The notes under the pieces are model-generated. The model had not been told where the DNA came from, made no database searches, and saw only the letters and a list, made by a program, of their open reading frames with translations. From positions 1 to 58,451 of the forward strand of contig JAUZRW010000058.1 in assembly GCA_030950085.1 (NCBI GenBank): a DNA stretch of 58,451 bases. The letters run 5' to 3'. The position numbers and the translations under genes were made by a program. Each line of letters starts with the position of its first letter. The stretch's first letter is position 1. This stretch comes from Anaerolineae bacterium. Lineage in GTDB: Bacteria > Chloroflexota > Anaerolineae > Aggregatilineales > Phototrophicaceae. This document shows positions 1-8,500 of this stretch, piece after piece.

Positions 1-60
1 TGGATAGCTGAATAGATACGGATTCTATCAAAATTAGGTGCATAAAAGGTCATAGCCCGT

Positions 61-92
61 TGTAGGGGCGCAAGGTATTGCGCCCTTACGCC
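61..92. repeat. GTAGGGGCGCAA-type palindromic repeat
   Basis: The stretch reads GTAGGGGCGCAA, a short loop, then TTGCGCCCTTAC, an imperfect inverted repeat. Relatives occur at about 12.05, 12.29, 17.71, 25.56, 25.66, 28.49, 43.46 and 57.48 kb, so it belongs to a dispersed palindrome family. It lies downstream of livH. The remainder of bases 1-151 shows no gene. Confidence 0.6.
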
Positions 93-151
93 CGAAAACC
101 CATAATTTACCGAAAAAACACGTTTCTGTGCTTATCCATGATTGGCGTTGT

Positions 152-1084
152 TTAGCGTTCTGCTTTGCCCAATAAACCCCATGGGCGCAAAATGAGAATC
201 AATGCCATCGCAATAAAGGGCATTGATTCGGCTGGAATATTGCTGAAAAATGTATCAAACGGGGCAGGGGCGACTGATGGCAATACAATGCCGACAGATA
301 GCACAATCCCCACTAGCAGCGAACCAATTAACGCTCCGGCAAAACTGCCGAGTCCGCCGATGACGACAATTGCAAAGGCACGAATAATAATTTGCGAGTC
401 CATCGCTAAGGATGTTGAACTGTCGCCTATCGTTAGGGCACCGCCAATCCCAGCTAACCATGCGCCCAACATAAACGCCATCGTCAGCACACGGTCAACA
501 TTGATGCCGAGTGCGCTCACCATATCGGGATTATTCACTGCGGCACGAGTGATGCGCCCAAAGCGTGTTTTCTGTAATAAGAACCACAATCCTACCCCGA
601 TGAGCAAGCCGACGATAATCACGAATAAATCATATTTTCCTAATCGTAAGCTAAAATCGCCGATATCATAAGTCATGCGTCCACGTAAGAAATCTGGCTT
701 ACCGAGGCGATAAATACCACCGCCCCATATGATACGAACGGCATTTCCTAAAATCAAGGTGAGTCCATAAGTTAACAGCAGTTGCAGCAAATGTTCTTTA
801 CCATAAATGCGCCTGAAAAGACCAAATTCTAGCACTGCGCCTATCATCGCCACAAGAATAGGTGCAATCAGCAATGCTACGAAAAAAGCGCCTGTTTCAC
901 CCACTATGCTTGTCACAGCAGCCCCGACAGCGACGGCTAGATATGCCCCCAACATATACAGGCTACCATGTGCGAAGTTAATGACTCGTAGCACGCCGAA
1001 CACGAGCGTTAAGCCCGATGATACGACAAATAAGAGCATCCCCGTTGAGATGCCTTGTATCACTTGTCGCAGAATAATTTCCAT
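152..1084 (-). CDS. livH: Branched-chain amino acid/amide ABC transporter permease, LivH type
   Basis: Inner-membrane permease of a HAAT-family ABC importer; with a LivM partner it forms the channel that takes substrate from the LivK-type binding protein. The protein is almost entirely hydrophobic with about eight membrane segments and carries LivH hallmarks: an N-terminal GLTLVFGVLRVINFAHGS block, the AAVNNPDMVSALGIN cytoplasmic loop that contacts the ATPase, and VVIGGLGSFAGALIG near the C-terminus. I chose the ATG at 1084 (MEIILRQ) because GAGGT lies about 7 bases upstream; an upstream start at 1099 has no comparable site. The LivM, LivG and LivF partners are not in the window and would lie beyond base 1 if the operon is intact. 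The matching binding protein is upstream at 1919-3163, separated by a toxin-antitoxin-like pair. Confidence 0.93.
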   Translation of the reverse strand: MEIILRQVIQGISTGMLLFVVSSGLTLVFGVLRVINFAHGSLYMLGAYLAVAVGAAVTSIVGETGAFFVALLIAPILVAMIGAVLEFGLFRRIYGKEHLLQLLLTYGLTLILGNAVRIIWGGGIYRLGKPDFLRGRMTYDIGDFSLRLGKYDLFVIIVGLLIGVGLWFLLQKTRFGRITRAAVNNPDMVSALGINVDRVLTMAFMLGAWLAGIGGALTIGDSSTSLAMDSQIIIRAFAIVVIGGLGSFAGALIGSLLVGIVLSVGIVLPSVAPAPFDTFFSNIPAESMPFIAMALILILRPWGLLGKAER

Positions 1085-1111
1085 AGATAACCTCAGCAAC
1101 GCTTGTCTTGA

Positions 1112-1429
1112 CTAATCGCCTTGATTTTTCATTGCAGCATATCGTTTCTTAAGATGTTCAAAGCGCTGTTCGGATTCTTGTCGCAGTTGTGCGGATTGTG
1201 CTTCGATTTCTTTTTCGTGTTGCCAAATGCCCTCTAGGTTATCGTGGTAAAAAGCCAATGCAGCATAGATAGCAGCAGACGATAAGTCATAATTTTCTAC
1301 TGCTTCATCAATACCCCATCCCAATGCGAATTGAGCCACAAGGTTTGCTTTAAGATTCGTACCCATGATAATCGCATCATAGGGGTCATCACCTCGTAAT
1401 TTGATATGTTGTTTTACTTCTGCAACCAT
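1112..1429 (-). CDS. DUF433-like putative antitoxin
   Basis: A 105-residue protein whose middle (about residues 37-62, WGIDEAVENYDLSSAAIYAA) matches the DUF433 helix-turn-helix pattern, in which an 'I-E-D-Y-P-L-T--D-I--AL-Y' segment is typical. The C-terminal 35 residues are a charged helix (HEKEIEAQSAQLRQESEQRF) that could be a coiled coil or toxin-binding arm. The gene follows the DUF5615 protein by 36 bases in the same direction and precedes livH by 27 bases, so all three may be cotranscribed. DUF433/DUF5615 neighbours are widely regarded as a VapB/VapC-like pair. The role as antitoxin is inferred from the partnership, not shown by the sequence. Confidence 0.7.
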   Translation of the reverse strand: MVAEVKQHIKLRGDDPYDAIIMGTNLKANLVAQFALGWGIDEAVENYDLSSAAIYAALAFYHDNLEGIWQHEKEIEAQSAQLRQESEQRFEHLKKRYAAMKNQGD

Positions 1430-1465
1430 ATGTAATTACCTCGAAATATCTAACCTCAGTATAGC

Positions 1466-1840
1466 CTATTTTCGCAGATAGATGAGTTTGTTATGGATAT
1501 CGTCTTCAAGTGTTCCTACTCCAGATTCTATCAATTCAGTATACATAGCACAAAAGGTAACAATCGCCCCAATCTGTCCCTGAAATTGTTTCATAGCGCC
1601 ATAAAAGATACCTTTATGAGAATTTCCACTCTGCGAATAGTGCAAATGCAATTTAGTAAAGTCATCATCCAACGATAGCATGGCACACCCATTGTCAATC
1701 GCATAGGCTAACAAAACATCGTCATCTGCATCTTCCAATCCAACATCCTGACAGCGTATCACATTGACCTGACGATTTCGTAGTTGGGTTGTAACTTGTT
1801 TTGGGATATGAGTATCCGTGAAGAACTTGAGTTTTGACAT
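1466..1840 (-). CDS. DUF5615 (PIN-like) putative toxin
   Basis: A 124-residue protein with the DUF5615 layout: an N-terminal KFFTDTHIP segment (the family usually has LLDE-hIp, the first acidic metal ligand), a central VGLEDADDDVLLAYA block, and AMLSLDDDF for the second acidic cluster. These acidic positions are those of a PIN-type Mg-dependent ribonuclease fold. The C-terminal half (residues 80-124) is less conserved to my eye. It is the first gene of the pair with the DUF433 protein. The pair sits between two genes of one ABC importer, which suggests acquisition by insertion. RNase activity is inferred from the fold only. Confidence 0.72.
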   Translation of the reverse strand: MSKLKFFTDTHIPKQVTTQLRNRQVNVIRCQDVGLEDADDDVLLAYAIDNGCAMLSLDDDFTKLHLHYSQSGNSHKGIFYGAMKQFQGQIGAIVTFCAMYTELIESGVGTLEDDIHNKLIYLRK

Positions 1841-1918
1841 TGATGTATAGTTTCACTTTATATCAGAGGCACCGAACAGGAAAACCCATGCGGTGCGAGT
1901 ATAACGTAAGAGCGCGAA

Positions 1919-3163
1919 TTATTCACTATCAGCACGCAGAGCCTCAATGTCTTCGCAACTATCCCATACCTCGTCTGCTGAAACATAGGTCACATCGGTC
2001 ATAATCGGCACGCCATAGTCTGACTCTTGTGTTGTGATACCAATATATTCACCTGCCGTCGTCATATGGTCACAGTCACGAACGGTCAAATCACCGCGTA
2101 ATGCTGTGAAAGTTAGTCCATTGAAAGCCTCTGCAACCGCATCGCCATCGGTAGAACCCGCAGCTTCGGCAGCCGCAGCGAGGGCATGAACACCATCGTA
2201 AATCAGAATCGCCCAATCCGCCGGGTAAACGCCGTAGCGTTCAAAGTAACGGTCATTAAAATCGCGCATCTGGTCAGTATCAATGGCATAGAAGGGCGCA
2301 CGCGAGTAACCATACAAGCCTTCGGGTAAATCTGCCCCCAAAGCAGTCATGAAATCGGTATCGAAGAGACCGAAAAATGTCATTTCCTCAAACAGCCCAA
2401 ATTCATCAGCCGTGCTGACGAAATTCACCAATTGGTCGCCCCACAAATTGCTAAAAACAGCATCGGGCGCAAAAGCCTCAATCGCGCTCAGATAGGGGTC
2501 AAGGTCACTTTCGCCCAGTGGAGGCCATTGTTCGGTGACAATTTCTGAGCCAGCAATCAGTTCCAGTAAACGCGGCTGAAATTCGTTGAAGCCGTCACGT
2601 CCAAAGGCATAATCGGGTCCGATAGAAGCCCATATTGCTAAGTCTAATTCGAGATTGGCGGCATATTGGGCAACCGCACGAGTCTCAATGGTGGTATGCG
2701 GCGCAACCTGTACCATGTAGGGATGGAAACTGGTCGTCGAAAGTTGAATACTGTTCGATGTATGGAAGACAATCGGCACACCATTTTCACGGGCGATTTC
2801 AGTGACGGCTAAGGCAACACCGCTACTGGTCGGCCCCACGAGGAAGTCAACCTCATCTTCTAGCACAAATTGTTCAGCGATTGTCGCGCCTTGACTGGCA
2901 TTGAGGGCGCTATCTTGCCAGATATATTCGGCACAGCGTCCGAGAATACCACCCATAGCATTGATGTCTTCCATTGCCATGTCGATACCCTTAAACTGTG
3001 ATTCCGCAAATAGTACACCGACACCACTATTATCAACAACAAAGCCGAATAAAACGGGGTCGCTATCATCACAAATCATATTATCTTGTGCTTGACTGAG
3101 ACCACCGATAACGAGCGCGAATAACATCGCCACAACAATCAAAAGTCGTATGTCTTTCATCAT
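1919..3163 (-). CDS. ABC transporter substrate-binding protein, LivK/UrtA-like
   Basis: Exported type-1 periplasmic binding protein of the HAAT importer family. An N-terminal signal peptide (basic MMKDIRLL, hydrophobic core VVAMLFALVIGG, cleavage near SQAQ) precedes two alpha/beta lobes. Family features include the VLFGFVVDNSGVG start, KGIDMAMEDINAMGGILG, VDFLVGPTSSGVALAV, and the C-terminal lobe with DWAILIYDGVHALAAAAE. Substrate could be an amino acid, urea or short amide; the pocket cannot be read reliably. The ATG at 3163 has AAGGAG 5 bases upstream; the GTG at 3166 is less likely. No lipobox cysteine is seen. Divergent from the methyltransferase at 3399; the 235-base gap should hold both promoters. 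Confidence 0.9.
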   Translation of the reverse strand: MMKDIRLLIVVAMLFALVIGGLSQAQDNMICDDSDPVLFGFVVDNSGVGVLFAESQFKGIDMAMEDINAMGGILGRCAEYIWQDSALNASQGATIAEQFVLEDEVDFLVGPTSSGVALAVTEIARENGVPIVFHTSNSIQLSTTSFHPYMVQVAPHTTIETRAVAQYAANLELDLAIWASIGPDYAFGRDGFNEFQPRLLELIAGSEIVTEQWPPLGESDLDPYLSAIEAFAPDAVFSNLWGDQLVNFVSTADEFGLFEEMTFFGLFDTDFMTALGADLPEGLYGYSRAPFYAIDTDQMRDFNDRYFERYGVYPADWAILIYDGVHALAAAAEAAGSTDGDAVAEAFNGLTFTALRGDLTVRDCDHMTTAGEYIGITTQESDYGVPIMTDVTYVSADEVWDSCEDIEALRADSE

Positions 3164-3398
3164 CACCTCTCCTTAAGAGTTGATATATTTGTTTTTTATG
3201 CTGAGATTGTGGCAAGTTTAATATGGGCGATTGAATGTTTCCTCGCAGTTGTCTGAAAATTATCTGGACAATGCGTTACGAATTGTTACAATTTCTGATA
3301 TTCTACGTTTTCAGAAACTTTGCATCGGCACAAATCAACACCCACAAAGCCGAGCAAATCTGCTAAAATGAGAGAAAATAACTTAGCAAAGCAATCTT

Positions 3399-3965
3399 AT
3401 GGCAGTCGAAGACCGTGTCCGTTGGGACAATAACTACAAAAAAAAGAATGACAAGCCCTATCCTAGCGCAGACCCCTTACTCAAGGACTTCACGCCACTT
3501 GCAGACAACGAAGCGATGCCGCGTGCTTTGGATTTAGCAGGGGGTGTCGGGCAAAATGGCTTGTGGTTAGCAGAACAAGGCTATGCGAGTGATATCATGG
3601 ATATTAGCCGTGTCGCCTTGCAACGAGCGCGTGCCGAAATGGGAATGCGAAACTTACGCAATGCCAATCTGCTACAAATTGATGTCGATAAACTAGACAT
3701 TGACCCTGCCACCTATGATTTAATTTGCGTTTTTCGCTATCTCAAGCGCGACTTGTTCCCCTTCCTGAAAGAAGCGACCAAACCCAATGGGCGCATTATC
3801 TACGAGACATTCAATCTACGTTATTTAGATGTTGTGCCACAATTCAATCGTGACTTTTTGCTAGAAGATGGCGAACTCGAAGGCTATTTTAGCGATTGGC
3901 AGATTATCTACAGCGAAGAAGAGGAACAGCATATATCGCAGTTGGTCGCTGTCAAACCATCATGA
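3399..3965 (+). CDS. Class I SAM-dependent methyltransferase, TehB/thiopurine-like
   Basis: A 188-residue cytosolic methyltransferase. Motif I is ALDLAGGVGQNGLWLAE (residues about 43-59; the canonical acidic-GxGxG loop is LAGGVGQN here). Motif II is the acidic end of ASDIMDIS, motif III lies in LLQIDVDKLDI, and the post-motif PNGRIIYETFN begins strand 5. The order and the short length fit TehB-type small-molecule methyltransferases. Substrate is unknown. Its stop codon overlaps the start of the HNH gene in an ATGA quartet, so the two are translationally coupled. No strong Shine-Dalgarno is visible; an A-rich leader precedes the ATG. Confidence 0.85.
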   Translation: MAVEDRVRWDNNYKKKNDKPYPSADPLLKDFTPLADNEAMPRALDLAGGVGQNGLWLAEQGYASDIMDISRVALQRARAEMGMRNLRNANLLQIDVDKLDIDPATYDLICVFRYLKRDLFPFLKEATKPNGRIIYETFNLRYLDVVPQFNRDFLLEDGELEGYFSDWQIIYSEEEEQHISQLVAVKPS

Positions 3966-4369
3966 TGCAGCGCCGTTATTGTGCTTATTGTGGACGTGTC
4001 GCGCACCGTTGCCAATGTGCCGATGAATGTAGTGCAGCCCGTCAGTTTTTTGCACGCGGCACGAAAGAGTATAGTCCCCTGTGGATGAATACCCCTTACA
4101 AACGCGGAGTCCCGCCGCAAGTCAAACGCCGCGAACGAACAGCCCTGCGCCGTCATTATGCTGAATGGCACGCTGCTTTAGTCCAAACCTATGGCGAAAA
4201 CTGTATCAATTGCGGTGCGACCAGTGATGAAGCTCGGTTAGTGCTTGACCATGTATTGCCCATTGCAAAAGGTGGCTTATCAGTATTCGCAAATCTGCAA
4301 CTATTGTGTGCAGAATGCAATCGAATCAAGGGCAAGTTGCATATTGATTGTCGCCCTACACATGCTTGA
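3962..4369 (+). CDS. HNH endonuclease with N-terminal zinc ribbon
   Basis: A 135-residue protein. The N-terminus has clustered cysteines (CAYC, CQC, C, residues about 5-22) suggesting a treble-clef/zinc ribbon. The C-terminal HNH domain is clear: CINCG, then LVLDHVLPIAKGG (the DH of HNH), NLQLLCAECN and KG, giving two CxxC pairs and the ...N...H metal site. Start chosen at the ATGATG of 3962, where the first ATG overlaps the methyltransferase stop; an upstream in-frame start at 3896 lies inside that gene. A methyltransferase and nuclease translated together could form a restriction-like unit, but the methyltransferase looks small-molecule type, so this remains speculation. The last 14 bases overlap the convergent gene at 4356. 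Confidence 0.85.
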   Translation: MMQRRYCAYCGRVAHRCQCADECSAARQFFARGTKEYSPLWMNTPYKRGVPPQVKRRERTALRRHYAEWHAALVQTYGENCINCGATSDEARLVLDHVLPIAKGGLSVFANLQLLCAECNRIKGKLHIDCRPTHA

Positions 4370-4706
4370 GTTTTTCGTCATCCCCGACAAGATGAATTTG
4401 CTGAATTTTGCCGTTAGAAGCCTGTATTGTGAGAACCGAATAGGTCGTATTATCTGGTAGCCGTAGAACGACACCAGATTTGCCGTTAATGGGCTTAATT
4501 TCAGTGGTAAACTGAGGAGGTGCTAAACGCTTAAATGCCGATACAAATTTGGCAATATCTACTGCACCATAGATTGGGCGAGTAGCGCGTCCGCGACGTG
4601 TGCCACCATCAGACATTAACAGCGCATCATCGGCTAACATCGTCACTAAGCCATCCAAATCGCCACCTTCAATCGCTTGCATAAACTTCATCAACAGTTG
4701 ATACAA
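4356..4706 (-). CDS. SnoaL-like domain protein, possible remnant of a SigJ-type sigma factor
   Basis: About 111-116 residues of NTF2/SnoaL-like fold. The segment QAIEGGDLDGLVTMLADDAL followed by SDGG and ATRPIYGA closely resembles the C-terminal extension of SigJ/ECF41 sigma factors, where a SnoaL domain follows sigma-4. No sigma-2 or sigma-4 sequence is found upstream; instead, within 30 bases the reading frame runs into a dispersed repeat (4735 onward). The frame begins at TTG with no ribosome site; an ATG lies at 4691. I read it as either a small stand-alone SnoaL protein or the stump of a sigma factor whose front was replaced by a repeat. The second is favoured by the missing ribosome binding site. 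Confidence 0.5.
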   Translation of the reverse strand: MYQLLMKFMQAIEGGDLDGLVTMLADDALLMSDGGTRRGRATRPIYGAVDIAKFVSAFKRLAPPQFTTEIKPINGKSGVVLRLPDNTTYSVLTIQASNGKIQQIHLVGDDEKLKHV

Positions 4707-4727
4707 AGATTGAAGTTCAAAAACCCC

Positions 4728-4840
4728 TCCGCGCCTCTGATTCTCCGTTTCTCTATGTTACGTTTCTTCCTGATAGGTGAAGAAATATGCCTGCGCCCTT
4801 TTTACCAGTTTTTTGGCGCTCTTGCGTTTTGGCGGTTCAT
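4728..4840. repeat. Composite of two short dispersed footers
   Basis: Contains CGCGCCTCTGATTCTCCG (reverse complement of the ACGCAGAGACGCGGAGAATCAGAGGCG footer seen at 10.80, 12.13 and 36.01 kb) and TTTGGCGCTCTTGCGTTTTG (reverse complement of the CCGCCAAAACGC footer seen at 10.74, 19.06 and 24.16 kb). The CTTCCTGATAGGTGAA segment between them recalls a 'GATAGGTGAACTGTTAC' tract at 12.21 and 38.58 kb. No gene is present. Confidence 0.6.
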
Positions 4841-4853
4841 TCTCAAATGAGAA

Positions 4854-5453
4854 CTACCTACAGAATACTGTATCGCTGGTGGTCATAAAATCAAATTCGC
4901 CGCGGGCATTAATCGTATTTGAGCCGTTACTCACATCAACATCAAAATTACCCGTCACACGTTGACCGCTTTCTGTCGCTACTGCGTCTAAGACCAGAAT
5001 ACCGTTGATGATTCCGGCGTAAACAGCATTATCAGCCGTCACAACCGAAGCCATGATATTACGGTCTCCAATCGTATACGTTCCGACTGTGATATCTGCG
5101 GGGACGATAATCGTCAGTAGGGGTAAAGCACCTGTTGATGGGCGAATGGCATAGGTATTGCTATTTTCACAAGCAAAGAAGCCCTCGCCATCAAATTCTA
5201 ATGCGACATTATCACCACTCGCAACGGCAACAAAACCATCACCATCCACTGAGAGGTCAAAGCCGAAGCCACTACCGGGGTCGCCTGTAATTTGGGCATC
5301 ACCGCCTTCACGAGTGGGTATCGGCTCAGTATCGACTGTGCTAGTGGGTGCATTGTTTGGTGCTGTTGTGCTTGGGCTATCCGTCGATGATGTTGTAGGG
5401 CTACACGCCGCAACGAGAACGAGTGTCATCAGCAACATAAAAAGTTGTTTCAT
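4854..5453 (-). CDS. Hypothetical lipoprotein
   Basis: A 199-residue exported protein of unknown function. The N-terminus is a type II signal peptide: MKQLFMLLMTLVLVAAC gives a lipobox (LVAAC) with Cys at residue 17. It is followed by a Ser/Thr/Pro-rich spacer (about residues 18-50) typical of surface-tethered proteins, then a beta-rich domain containing FGFDLSVDGDGFVAVASGDN and repeated short Gly/Asn turns. It ends in VFCR; an internal Cys (FFACENS) may pair with it. Start at 5453 rather than the TTG at 5459 because GAGG lies about 8 bases upstream. It may store or bind a ligand at the surface; no enzyme motif is visible. Confidence 0.7.
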   Translation of the reverse strand: MKQLFMLLMTLVLVAACSPTTSSTDSPSTTAPNNAPTSTVDTEPIPTREGGDAQITGDPGSGFGFDLSVDGDGFVAVASGDNVALEFDGEGFFACENSNTYAIRPSTGALPLLTIIVPADITVGTYTIGDRNIMASVVTADNAVYAGIINGILVLDAVATESGQRVTGNFDVDVSNGSNTINARGEFDFMTTSDTVFCR

Positions 5454-5573
5454 TGGCAATTCCTCTGTTTGTTATATCAATCGTAAGCATAATATCGCAT
5501 AGAGGTAGATAAGAGGCAATTTAACGCAGCACCCGTTTCGCCAACATAATATCGTATTTTTCGAGAATAGCGA

Positions 5574-8500
5574 TTATCTCTCTGGCAAGACATCTCGCGG
5601 TTTGCTGCTACCATCTTTGGCGGGTCCAACGACTCCACGCGCTTCCATGACATCAATCAGCCGCGCCGCACGAGTATAACCAATCCGCAAACGCCGTTGT
5701 AGCAAACTAATCGAGGCTTTATCGAGGCGACGCACCAATTCAACTGATTTTTCGTAGAGTTCATCTTCAGTGCCATCTTCGACATCACCTGTCAATTCAC
5801 CTTGAGTCAGTTCACCTTCATAGTCTTCATCGGCATTATCAAAAGCACTGTATGAAGGTGCAGATGGATTGGATGAAGTATTACTATCCCAGAGCGTTTG
5901 TTGTTTCACCTGATGACCGCCTGACCTGACATTCATGCCTGAATTCGCAGATTTATAAGTCGGATTCAGTGAAATTGGTTGTGGGTCAGGTTGTTTGAGA
6001 GCCTGCATCTTCCAGTAGCGCACAATATTGTTAATTTCCATATCGGAGACAAAGACACCCTGCAAACGCAACGGAGCAGGTGAATCGCCACTGAGGTAGA
6101 GCATATCACCCTTACCGAGTAATCGTTCCGCGCCCGGTTGGTCGAGAATAACGCGACTATCCACACCGCCCGCTACAGCAAAGGCGATACGGGCTGGGAA
6201 GTTCGCTTTAATCAAGCCTGTGACAACATCGACTGAGGGGCGCTGAGTCGCAATCACGAGATGGATACCTGTTGCCCGTGCCAATGCCGCAATACGAGTA
6301 ATCGTGCGTTCGGTTTCTTCGGGTGCCAACATCATCAAATCTGCTAATTCATCAATGATGACGATGATATAAGCCATGCGGTCAACGACAGTTGGGTCAC
6401 GATGTTTGTTATAATCTTCAATATTCCGCGCACCCGCTTCGCTGAATTTCTTGTAGCGTTCATCCATTTCGCGTGTTACCCACTTCAACACGCCGATGAT
6501 ACGTTCCAACTCGACAACAACAGGCGCGACAAGGTGCGGAATGCCATTGTAACCTGTCAACTCGACACGCTTGGGGTCAATCATAATGAACTTGACGACA
6601 TCGGGCGTATTGAGTGCCAAAATACTGGCAATGATACTATTCATACAAACTGATTTACCAGAACCGGTTGTTCCTGCCACCAGCAAATGCGGCATATTGG
6701 CAAGGTCAGCACTAATCGGCGCACCCGACACACTCTGACCGAGTGCAATGCCAAGTGGCGATTTATGTTTGGCAAAACTCGGCGAGTCCATGACATCCCG
6801 TAAACTGACCAATGTGGCTTCAGCATTGGGAACTTCAATCCCGACATAGCCTTTACCCGGTACGGGGGCTTCCACACGGATAGAGCGTGCGCCCAAGGCA
6901 AGTTGCAAATCTTTATCCAAAGTTGCAATCGCCCCGACTTTGACACGCTGTTTTTTGCCGCTACGTCCCTGCATATAATCGGGTTCAACGCCAAATTGGG
7001 TAATCACCGGTCCTGTATTCACTTCAACCACTCGTCCGGGCGCACCAAACGATTCGAGTGTTTCTTCGATAATCTTTGCCTGTTTCAGCAAATATTCACG
7101 GTCAAATTCTTGCTCGCTACCCGACGACAACAAAGTACGATAATCGGGTAAGTTCCAATCGGCTTTTGGACGAGTCTGGTTCGTGACGGGGCTAGAAACG
7201 GGCTGTGATAAACGTTGCTGATGCAGTCCGCTGTCGCCCTCTGGTTGTACTGATGGCAATTGACTCGGCGGCGTGAATTCGCTGCTCTTGGATTGAGCTA
7301 TCGGTGGTGTCGCCATATCGCGCCCAATTGGGATGTTGCGTGTTTTGGGCGTATCTTCTTTGCGTGCTTGTGCCAGCGCCGCCTGACTGAGTGGGCCCGT
7401 CTTACCCTGACGTAAGGCATTCAAGCGGTCTTGACGGGCTTTAATCGGGTCAACTTCTTGGGCAGCATCTGTAACAGGAGTCGCAGGTTGCTGCTGTGTG
7501 GGTGGTGGCATCGTTGCTGGTACGCCATTATCACCGTTGGCTGTCACAGGTTTTTCCGCTTGTGGTGTCGGTGTCGGCGGTGGTTTTAATAAATCACCCA
7601 ATTTTATCGTATTCGGATTAGAACTTTGTGCCACAGGACGCGGTGGATGCGAATCAAGATGCGAATAGCCATCATCCATCGGTAGGGGTGCATCGGGCAA
7701 TGGCGGTGGTAATGGAACACCTGCATTTTGGACACTATTGTTATTGCTATTCATGTTGAACAAACTGCCAACAGCCGCCGCAATTGTGCCATTGCCTTGA
7801 TTATTCGTTTTAGCGGCGTTTGCCTTCTTGCCGCCCCTAAAGCGCGAGAATAATCCACCAGAACTCGCAGCCGGAGCTACTTGTGCTTGCTGCATCACAG
7901 CTTGCGGAACAACCCCAGCAACAGTAGGCGATTGCATAGCTTGTCCACCGAGATTAATGCGGATTTGACGGTCATCAGCAGGGACTTCTGCTTGTGCGGT
8001 GGCGGCATTGGCTGGAGCAGGTACAGCCTCTGTTTGTGCTTGTTGGACTAGCCCCATCTGTTGTTGATAGGCGATTTCGGCAGCTTTTTGTGTCGCCATT
8101 TTACGTTCTGCACGCCGCCGTTCTGCTTCTTGTTGTGTCCACTCACGCAGCGATAAACCAACACCCGCAATTGCCGTCAAAATTTCGGCTGCACTGAGGC
8201 GTGTTATCAGCATAGCACTAATCAACATCACAAATATATTGAGCAGGAGACCACCAATTTCTGTCACGGATGTCACAAGGAAATAGTAAATTTGTGCGCC
8301 GACAATCCCACCACCACTTTGGTCGAAATACCACGCGGTATAAAGGCGTGATTTGAGCATTTGCTGGGTTATCGCACCATTGTTAGGCACATAAATATCT
8401 TCGTAACTAAAGGAGTCGATATATTGGAAAATCACCAGTAAGCTGATAAATCCCAATATCACACCTGCTATACGAACGGGGTCTACGGTTGGGGCATCGT

